DNA from: Flavobacterium collinsii
GTDB taxonomy: Bacteria > Bacteroidota > Bacteroidia > Flavobacteriales > Flavobacteriaceae
Assembly (NCBI RefSeq): GCF_902804485.1
Contig: NZ_CADCST010000036.1
Location: forward strand, 1-44,755
Direction: 5' to 3'
DNA length: 44,755 bases
The stretch's first letter is position 1; every line of letters begins with the position of its first letter. Below, one piece after another: positions 25,101 to 32,900 of the stretch. Made by a program: the position numbers and the translations under genes. Under the pieces are notes generated by a model. That model had not been told where the DNA came from. It made no database searches and worked only from the letters and a program-made list of their open reading frames with translations.

Positions 25101-27975
25101 CACCGGTGTCATACAGCCGAATATTTAGGGTTGGATGTATATAAAATGCTTGTTGGGTTAAGTCTTCACGGCCCCAATAGGCTACTGCAAGGCCTTTTCC
25201 GGCGATGTGTAGTTTTCCTTTAACAAACGTTGGACATGGACGTCCTGACTCATCTAAAATATAAAATTCCTGATTAGAAAGTGGGTATCCGTAAGGAATA
25301 GAACTCCAGTCTTCTTTTATTTGTTTTACTTCATAGAAATTGGACCAGATCGAAGCTTCAGTAGCTCCGCCCATGCTCACCAGACTTGTTTCGGGCAACA
25401 GTTTTTTCATTCTGTCAAAAGTAGAGAGGGGAATCCAGTCGCCTGATAAAAAGACTTTTTCTAAAGGAATTGTATTCTGGTCGGAAAGAGAATCCAATAA
25501 GATATTGAACAGTGCCGGAACAGAATTCCATACCGTAATCTGATGTTTGATGAGAAGAGATTTCCACTCTTTAGGATCAATACGTTCCTCTTCTGTAGGG
25601 ATTACAAGTTTTCCACCTATTCCCAGAATTCCAAAAATATCATAAACAGACAAATCAAAGCTATAGGCCGAAACACCTAATACTGCGTCATCTTTGCTGA
25701 CACCAAAACGTTTGTTAACATCTAAAACAGTATTTGTAGCGGCCTGGTGGCTAATCACAACTCCTTTAGGTTTTCCTGTTGATCCTGAGGTGAAGATGAT
25801 GTAAGCAATAGCGTCGGGAAGAATGGCAGGTGGGGCAAAATCAAATTTTTCCCAGCTAAGGTCGGTGTCCTTGAGATACAGGAAGTTTTCAGTTTGAATA
25901 GCGTCTGGTTCAAATTCCTGATCCGTGATAAAACCGTGTGCCTCTGATTGCTGAATAATTTCAACAGTCCTGACTTGCGGATTGTTGTGTGACATTGGAA
26001 TATAAGCCGCACCATATTGCACGATGCCGAGAATTACCGCAACAGATTCAAAAGATTTTTGCATCTGCACTACAATTCTGGCTCCTTTTGGTATGTTGTT
26101 TTTCTGCAATACTGCCGAAATATAATTGGCTTTTTCAACTAATTGTTGGTAAGAATAACACTTATCTTTAAACACAATAGCCTCCCTGTTAGGGGCTTCT
26201 TTAGCATGTTCCAGGATTTGCTCGTGCAAAAGGTATTCCGGATAGCTGTATTGCGTTTGGTTTACTAATCCATGTAAATAGCGCTGTTGCCCTGGTCTAA
26301 GGTCCTCTAGTGTCGATTCCCAAAAAGAGATTTCCTGTATGGCGTTTTCAATTAGATTGGTATAAGTTTCAAACATTTCCGCTGCGAGTCCAAAAGGGAA
26401 TAGGGTGTTTAAAACATCCCATGCTACGACTTTATTTCCGTTTTTGGTCATTACTTGGGAATCTAACCAGACTTGTGGCGTTTGTGAAGAGGAATAACCT
26501 ACTTCGCCAAACACGGCGGGATCGCCTAAATCGTTTTCGTCCTTGCTCAAACCTAATGCACTGGTGAATACTACCGGGTAAAAAAGGTCAGCAGATGGGT
26601 TTACGCGGTTTAATTCCTTCACAACTTCGATAGCAGAAAAACTTTTGTGTTCCAAATCTTCCTGCATTTGCCATTGCAATGCTTGAGCGTTTTCTCCCAC
26701 GCTGCGTTTGAGGCAGTTTACGCTCAGAAGCGATAAATGGGTAAAATCACCAATTACTTTATCCATATCAGGATGAACGGGATCTCTTTCAAAAACAGTC
26801 AGCATTAATCCAAAATGTTGTCCGGCTCCCCAGGCAGAGAGTACTTCGGAGAAGATACTCATTAAAGCAGCGGTTGGGGTTAGTTTTTTCTGTGCCGCGT
26901 GTTTACAGAAGCTATCCCATTGTTCTTTTTCAAAGGTTTGTTCAAAGTGGGTAAACTCTTTTGCCGTATGGCCATATTCGCTGATCTGTTTTTTTACAGA
27001 TAATTTAGGCGGAGCAGGTAAATTGTTTATCCGGCCTAGCCAATATGCTTTGTCTTTTTCGTAACGGTCAGAGTTTTTGCGGAGTTCAACGTATTGTAGG
27101 TAGTCGCGGAAAGAAGCTTTAATTTCCGGCATAGGTATTTTGCCTGAAGCGTTTTCCAATCGGTGCAAATATAAAAGCGATAAATCCCTCCAAAACAATC
27201 GAAGGCTTAAGGCATCACTGGCAATAAAATCCATACCAAAGTGAATGCGCCATTCGTTCTCGTACATTTCACTAACCCGAAGGTCAAACAACGGATTGTG
27301 GAGAAGAATAATCTGGCTGGCCATCTGTTCCCGAATTACAGCAAGGTGGTTTTGCAAATTCGGATTATTTTCCAGTTTGTACACAGGAAGGGTATAGGTC
27401 ATTTCCGGAAGGATTTTCTGGAATCCATTTTCATCGACCCTTACCCGAAGCATTTCATGTCTTTGCACCAAATCGTTTACAGCTAATTGCAAAGCCTTTA
27501 GGTTAAGGTCTTTTGTATTCATTTCAAAATAGCCATAACAGCTGATACCACCCCATGGGAGTTCTGCATTTCTGCCCACGAGATAAGCATTTTGTATTGC
27601 ACCAAGTTTGAAACGTTCGTACCGATGTTGTTCATCGTTTTGATACAAGTGTAGTGTAACATCCTCGGAAGAGGTCGGACTGTTTTGTTCCTCTATTTTT
27701 TCGATAAGGAAAGCTGCCCAGCTTTGCAAAGTGGGTTCTCTCAGGAAATCCGTATTTTTTACTTCGATTCCCAATTCTCTTTTCCAACGGCTCGTTAGAT
27801 CGGTCATTGAAATGGAGTCTAATCCCAGTGTGTACAGATTTTCATCATCTTCAAGTTCTTCCAACTCGTCTTCATCTAGTTTTAACTCTTCCATCAGATT
27901 CTTTTGCAGGTATTCAAAAGCTTCTGAGATATTTTTAAGGGTGATTTTTTGTGGTATTTGTTCTATAGTTGTCAT
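22135..27975 (-). CDS. PKS/NRPS: ACP-Cy-A(Cys)-PCP-oxidase-docking-Cy
   Basis: This 1946-residue protein opens with an acyl carrier domain (Ser54 in LGLDS), which completes the preceding KS protein. Cy1 (about 110-550) has D249-x4-D254-x2-S257. The A domain (about 575-1075) has FTSGSTGKPKG and FDLSVYDIFG, with code D L Y N F S M I W K, a variant of the cysteine code. The PCP serine is 1130 (LGISS). Residues about 1190-1440 form a SagB/McbC-type FMN oxidase domain (ASSGGIYPVQIYL, EGYYYFDP, FCLLEGGLISQLL), the kind that turns thiazolines into thiazoles in epothilone- and bleomycin-type lines. A TubC-like docking segment (1448-1505, VQLWVEEGKLKFKAPGG) lies inside the protein, followed by Cy2 (D1639-x4-D1644-x2-S1647) without an A domain. 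Cy2 should act on the cysteine held by the next NRPS. Confidence 0.93.
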   Translation of the reverse strand: MTTIEQIPQKITLKNISEAFEYLQKNLMEELKLDEDELEELEDDENLYTLGLDSISMTDLTSRWKRELGIEVKNTDFLREPTLQSWAAFLIEKIEEQNSPTSSEDVTLHLYQNDEQHRYERFKLGAIQNAYLVGRNAELPWGGISCYGYFEMNTKDLNLKALQLAVNDLVQRHEMLRVRVDENGFQKILPEMTYTLPVYKLENNPNLQNHLAVIREQMASQIILLHNPLFDLRVSEMYENEWRIHFGMDFIASDALSLRLFWRDLSLLYLHRLENASGKIPMPEIKASFRDYLQYVELRKNSDRYEKDKAYWLGRINNLPAPPKLSVKKQISEYGHTAKEFTHFEQTFEKEQWDSFCKHAAQKKLTPTAALMSIFSEVLSAWGAGQHFGLMLTVFERDPVHPDMDKVIGDFTHLSLLSVNCLKRSVGENAQALQWQMQEDLEHKSFSAIEVVKELNRVNPSADLFYPVVFTSALGLSKDENDLGDPAVFGEVGYSSSQTPQVWLDSQVMTKNGNKVVAWDVLNTLFPFGLAAEMFETYTNLIENAIQEISFWESTLEDLRPGQQRYLHGLVNQTQYSYPEYLLHEQILEHAKEAPNREAIVFKDKCYSYQQLVEKANYISAVLQKNNIPKGARIVVQMQKSFESVAVILGIVQYGAAYIPMSHNNPQVRTVEIIQQSEAHGFITDQEFEPDAIQTENFLYLKDTDLSWEKFDFAPPAILPDAIAYIIFTSGSTGKPKGVVISHQAATNTVLDVNKRFGVSKDDAVLGVSAYSFDLSVYDIFGILGIGGKLVIPTEEERIDPKEWKSLLIKHQITVWNSVPALFNILLDSLSDQNTIPLEKVFLSGDWIPLSTFDRMKKLLPETSLVSMGGATEASIWSNFYEVKQIKEDWSSIPYGYPLSNQEFYILDESGRPCPTFVKGKLHIAGKGLAVAYWGREDLTQQAFYIHPTLNIRLYDTGDYGQYIEEGIIEFLGRKDDQLKINGYRIEIAEIQLAFQKCDPNLDPVILPIGEKAANKKLVAYVKATVATFSESALKKQLAEYLPPYIIPDNIIPLESYPVTPNGKIDRNKLIQQATQKTVPNSETSAAKKEIKNGKKQYSVVHPVLKVVREVFNLPDLNEQDQFSELGISSIDIIRLANQLETSFLDRPAVGDMVRLDSATELIAYYEEKDIRFEEIEAANAQTVSGNIQAIPPQFLLYTPEQMKYLNGLKFIDKLDDRQAYKKSRIAKRSDLVSNNRISLAETKTPDLPGQWRKSYRNFLDKPVSFEEFKGYLNLCSAQALDQNQRFNYASSGGIYPVQIYLTVLKNKVENVEEGYYYFDPYSQELVLLSNENTISPTQLNFNHEWLEQGAFAVHMMADMEAVYPVYQKESFKFCLLEGGLISQLLESDGAHYNIGSCQLGGYDFEQIRANLDLSIQHFYIHTLIAGAIDFQSEKAAMQTTREALEWQKQTYILNSLVAECDQKEVQLWVEEGKLKFKAPGGALDNELLENLKSNKVYLIAYLQSETYKKHQKQHERFDLTPIQAAFLMGRDNNFELGNVGSHYYSELKWPQLDVAKLEKVVNHIIKLHDALRTVIYEDGTQRVLPGQPHYTIKISDENPQKIRAQRSHHKYPLGQWPMFHFEVSQVNTAETILHLSVDLLLLDAWSADLLMREIIKAYQDQDVKKPNYTFKQYIAHEKAWHLEHTQFIQKAETYWNSKLKDMPAGPSLPFKKPLSEIEQPQFKRYTFAVSDEAIAILNTKAGHYKLSATAVFATLFSKLLSHWSGGKALTLNMTLFNRLSLHPDVNEVMGDFTNVALISYFPHDDATFLKEANAIQEQIWQAVEHRAKNGLEILRTLNKNNPGKAVMPVVYTSLLSSESADIENNFFPKGVKEVYAVSQTPQVVIDHQIYRRGDEYLINLDVVEEAFDLQQLEEIVALYKSWVHQTVQAETWEIQLHSTTLINQF

Positions 27976-28023
27976 GGTATAGTTTGTAGAGGTGATCTTG
28001 TTGTGTTATACAAAGGCTACTAC

Positions 28024-29931
28024 CTAGCTTTGGATTGTTTTCAAACCGAATACTTTTTCCTTAAACTGATAATTCGGAACATCAATTTTTCGCAGACCAG
28101 ATCCCCGGTAATAGGATTTCCAGTCGGTTTTCTTTCCTTTTATCCAATCAGCAAAAACGTCTTGTTCCAAAGTCGGATTTGTTTTAGTGTCTAAAAAGTA
28201 AATCTCTTGTAAGCTCTTTTCCGGGGAATCCGTTGCCTGAGGCAGGTCAGCACTATTTCGCCATAAGTTCTTAACAGGAATTTCATTTGATTCATCGGCA
28301 AGGACGGTTTCCAGAATGTGCAGAGCTTCTTCTTTAGTAGCCGCCCAGATGACCTGTTTTTCTTTAAAATCGGCTCTGGAAACGTTATGACTATAGGACA
28401 GTTCATCCATATTCCGGTTTTCGTTTTCTTTAAGGAAAGAAACAAAAGCAACCCATTGATCTCTCAGGCAGGAAAGGCTTCGCGCACTGAAACGAAGTGG
28501 CCATTGGCGTACGGGATAAGCTGCTTTTTCATCGGCAGGCGCGACAGCAGTTTCGAATTCTTCCAATACAATATGGGCGTTGGTACCGCTTAAACCAAAA
28601 GAACTAATTGCTGCTGTTCTTGGTTTTTGAGATGTATTCCATTCTATTGTTCGGCGCGGAATCTCAATGCAGGATTCGGACCAGTTGATATGACCGGATG
28701 GGCTATTAAAATGCAGGTTGCCCGGAATCTTTTTGTTTTCCAATGCTAAAACGGTTTTAATAAACCCGGCTACTCCCGCAGCCGCCTCAAGATGTCCGAG
28801 GTTTGATTTAACAGTCCCTACAAATACAGGTGTTTTGCGTTCTTTGGGTAGTAAATGGATAATGGAGTTCATTTCGATAGGGTCACCAATTTCGGTACCT
28901 GTACCGTGTGCTTCAATGTAATCCGGACCCGTTTCGCTGAGACCGGCTTTTTTCCAAACCTCTCTTAAAAGCATTTCCTGTGAGGGCCCGTGCGGGACAG
29001 TGGGTCCCGAAGATAGTCCGCCCTGATTTACCCCTGAAGCCTTGATAACGGCATGAATATGATCACCATCCTTTAGAGCATCAGATAGTTTTTTTAAGAC
29101 CACTACACCGCATCCTTCTCCGCGAACGGTTCCATTGGCAGCTGCATCAAACGATTTAGAACGGCAGTCCGGCGAAAGTATATTCAAAGAAGAGAATAGG
29201 GCAGTAGATTCCGGAAAGAGCAATAGATTTACTCCACCCGCAAGTGCCATTTTGCAATCATCCATCCATAAGCCTTTGCAGGCCTGATCGATACTTACCA
29301 ATGACGACGAACAGGCGGTATCTGTTGTAATGCCGGGGCCTTGAAAACCAAAAAAATAACTCGCTCTGCCGGACAAAAAGGAGAATCCGTTTCCGGATAC
29401 ATCATAGGGATCGAATTGAGCCGTAAGTTTTCGTTCGGAAGTGAGTTGCTGCATATACTCCATAAGCATAATACCGGCATAAACTCCGGTTTTACTGCCT
29501 CGTAAGGAATCCGGTGCGTATCCCGCATTTTCGAGAGCCTCCCAGCAGACTTTTAAAAATAAGCGTTGTTGTGGATCTGTGCGTTCTGCTTCTCTGGGAG
29601 AAAAGCGAAATAAGCGGTGATCAAAATCTTCAATATCTTCTTCTAGATAACCCGCTTCTTTTAGAAAAGGGCTTTCCTGCCAAGCCCCGCCAAGAGAATG
29701 AGCTGCCCGTTTTTCAGGTGCGGGACCTATCAGGTCTTTTTGTTCTTGTAGGGCTTTCCAGAATTTTGCAGGTGTGCTGGCACCTTTTGGAAAGCGACAG
29801 GCCATACCTACTACAGCAATGGGTTCAAAAAGAGAAGTTTGGTTTTCTTCTACTTTTTTCTTCAGTCTTTTGATTTCTTCAAGGGCCTTTTTTATAATAT
29901 CTGAGCGATCTGTGGTATTGTTATTTTCCAT
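28024..29931 (-). CDS. PKS: ketosynthase with AT deleted
   Basis: The 635-residue protein begins with a charged helical stretch (DIIKKALEEIKRLKKKVEEN) typical of a class 1 docking coiled coil, followed by a complete ketosynthase (about 36-455) with Cys207 in DTACSSSL, His342 in HGTGT and His380 in KSNLGHLE. Then comes the KS-AT linker, and almost immediately the post-AT linker (DWKSYYRGSGLRKIDVPNYQ). The acyltransferase that should stand between is missing. No KR or ACP is present; the carrier for this step is the N-terminal ACP of the next protein. It should add one malonyl-derived C2 unit and leave a beta-ketone, using an extender loaded by an enzyme encoded elsewhere. Confidence 0.92.
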   Translation of the reverse strand: MENNNTTDRSDIIKKALEEIKRLKKKVEENQTSLFEPIAVVGMACRFPKGASTPAKFWKALQEQKDLIGPAPEKRAAHSLGGAWQESPFLKEAGYLEEDIEDFDHRLFRFSPREAERTDPQQRLFLKVCWEALENAGYAPDSLRGSKTGVYAGIMLMEYMQQLTSERKLTAQFDPYDVSGNGFSFLSGRASYFFGFQGPGITTDTACSSSLVSIDQACKGLWMDDCKMALAGGVNLLLFPESTALFSSLNILSPDCRSKSFDAAANGTVRGEGCGVVVLKKLSDALKDGDHIHAVIKASGVNQGGLSSGPTVPHGPSQEMLLREVWKKAGLSETGPDYIEAHGTGTEIGDPIEMNSIIHLLPKERKTPVFVGTVKSNLGHLEAAAGVAGFIKTVLALENKKIPGNLHFNSPSGHINWSESCIEIPRRTIEWNTSQKPRTAAISSFGLSGTNAHIVLEEFETAVAPADEKAAYPVRQWPLRFSARSLSCLRDQWVAFVSFLKENENRNMDELSYSHNVSRADFKEKQVIWAATKEEALHILETVLADESNEIPVKNLWRNSADLPQATDSPEKSLQEIYFLDTKTNPTLEQDVFADWIKGKKTDWKSYYRGSGLRKIDVPNYQFKEKVFGLKTIQS

Positions 29932-29949
29932 TGGAATTCTGTTTTGATA

Positions 29950-32900
29950 TTAGTTAAGTTCCTCAAGTAAAAGTTGTAAAAGTTCCTCTTCGCTTTTTTC
30001 TTTTTCAAGAACGGGATCGGATGTCTTTTGAGTTAATTCGTCGAGGTGTTCACTCAGAAGATCAACAGTATTGTAGTCGTAAATAAGACTTACTGACAAT
30101 TTGATTTTCAGAAGTTTTTCTAAAGTGGTGCGTATGCTAAGGGAATGAATAGAATCTAACCCTAATTCAAAAAGCGGGATGGTAGTATCTACATCATGAA
30201 TGTCAATTTCCAGCTCTTCGGCCACCAGTTCTTTGATGATTTCCTGTAAAGGTCTGTCCGGACTGTAACTAAAATCTTGTCTGGCATCGTCCTTCGAAGG
30301 ACTGTTTTGCTGCGCTAATGCGGATAAAAATTGATTGCGATTCGGTACTTGGTAAAGCGAGCTAAAGCGTTGCCAATCTACCTTCATGATGCTTGGTGTG
30401 ACGAGTGTTGATTTTTCAACAAGTTCCAAAGCGTTGTCTGCCGCATCATACATGGGTAATGTCAAAATACCTAATGTTTCCAACTCTTGTGCTTCCTGTT
30501 CTTTCATCAGTCCTTTTTCTGCAAATCTTCCGAACCGCACTGAGAGGGTTCTTTTTCCCTGGAGATTTCGGTTAATGGCGAGACCATCTAACAGTAAGTT
30601 GGCACTGGAATACCCCGCTACACCTTCTCCTGACCAAAGTGAGGCGATGGAAGAAGTGTACAAAGTAAATCCGACATTGAAATCACCGAAGTGTTTGTCT
30701 AATTGTAGTGCTCCTTCGTATTTGGCTTTCCATTCTGTTTCGAGTTCTTCAGAAGTGGCATGAACTACTTTATTTCGGGTAACGGCTCCTGCTGCATGAA
30801 TCAGATTAAGGGCTTTGACACCTTGCTTTTTTAGTAATTTGGCTATTGCAGCCATATCTTTAGTAACATCTACTTTTCCGCTAACGGCTGAAATGGAGAT
30901 GCCTTTGGCGGCACATTTCTTAATGTACTCCCGAAATTCAAGTTGTGATTGACTCAGGTTGAAGGTGTCGGTTTGACTGTCTTCTATTTCAAGCCAGGCT
31001 GGATTTCGGGAAAGAAGATAGATTTTTTTGCATCCGAGCTGAACCAACTGTTCTGTAAATACACGTCCCATTTGTCCTAGTCCACCCGTAATTAAAACAG
31101 GATTGGTCCAGTCTCCTTTTGGTTGTAGGTTGTCGGGCAAAGAATCAATTTCGGTTGTCAGGATGGGTGTATAAAGCGTTTTTTCTCTTATGACCAACTG
31201 ATCGTGGGCAGAAAAAACATCTTTGAACTGTGAATCCAATAACATAGGAGCTTCCTCAATAGAAGTGATGTCGATAACACCTTTCCATTTTTGTTTTCCT
31301 TCTATTGGCATCGTGCGGGCCAGTCCCCAAAGTGCTGTGTGAAAGGGATTCACTTGCTCCTCAGAATTGATCGCTATTCCTTTGATCGTACACAATCTGA
31401 AATTTAGATTTTTGGGTAGATTTAAGAGCAGGTCTTTGAATAAAGCGAACATCCGGGACAATCCTTTTATGTCGTCAATAGGCGGGGCAAACAGCATTAA
31501 CTGTTCGTTGTTATGCAGACTTTTCAGGAGCCCGGTTATCTCTTTAAATGAAATTATATTGTGATCTAAAATCGTATTGCTTTCTTGTCCGAGCAACATA
31601 ATTTGAGGAAGAGTAACAGCGGTTTTAGCCATTTCTGAAAATGTTTGTTGCGCTTGTTCCGCATTGATAAAAGCCCAAACTTCTTTTGAAACTACCAGAT
31701 GATCAGGATTGGTTTTTGGCTGGTTGTTGGCAGTGTTAACGTCAAGTTTTTTCCACTTTTCGTCATAAACCGTTTTGTTTTCTTTTTCTGTTGAGAGGAA
31801 CTCGCTTAAAATTTTGCGGACTTCCATAGAGGTAATGTCCATTAGAACAGTGCCTTCGGGATCACAGAAACGGAATTGTGCATTCATAGCATCAGACTCC
31901 ATTTTTAATAGCATTCCGGAGGCATGAATAGTACCATGAAGGGGACGATAGAAATTTATTTCATCGTAACGGGACGGTACAAAAGGTTCCGAAAAATGTT
32001 CAAATGTTTTTGCCGAAAACAAACCGTGCATACAAGCATCTAGGAGTTCCGGAGCAGCAAACAAATTCATTGGCATTGTATGCTGTTTCACTACAGCTTT
32101 CATGCTGCGTTCATCAGATTGCAGTTGATTAATCAGACGAAACTCAGGACCATATTGCACGCCCCAAAGGTTTAAATAGTCGTAAAATGCAGTTGTATCT
32201 ACGGGAGTTAAGAGGGGCTCGTTAGAAGTGGATACTGTCTTTTTATTTTGTGTTGAGGTACTCTCAGAGCGAAGTCCGAAACTGCCTTTTATGTGAATCG
32301 CCCACTCTTGTTGCTCTTTGCGACTCTTAATTTCCCAAGAGCCACTGGTAGAAAAAGGTTCTTCGGTATTTTTTGTTTCATACGTTAAATCCAGTTTTAC
32401 TTCTCGTTTTTCATCCAATGAACTGAAACTCATGGGTTGAAAAATTTGCACATTTTTTAGCTTGATTTGTTGGTCTTTTTTAAGATAAAATAAGGCTTCG
32501 CAGATCATAGAAAGATAACCGGCACCCGGAAAAATATAGGTTTCGTTGACCAGATGGTCTTTAATGAAAAGATCTTGCTCAGGACTGAAAAAGGAATGAA
32601 AGCTTTTTCGGTTGTCTTGTTCATTTGTTATCTGATGATGCAAAATGGAAGCGATAAAATTATTCTGCCCTGACTTCTGAAAGTTGGACGGATCTTTTCT
32701 GCTGTTGATTTTGTACGACTCAGAAATGTAGGTGGCAGTGGCAAGTGGCGTTGGAGGAAGTGGAATTTTTTTGAAGACTGTGTTTCCTAATAGTTGTATC
32801 CAGTCAATTTCAACTCCTTTTGCGTAACCGTATAGCAGAAAATCAGGTAATTGCGCAACCATTTCTGTTTGGGTTATGGATAACGATTTTGTATCATTAA

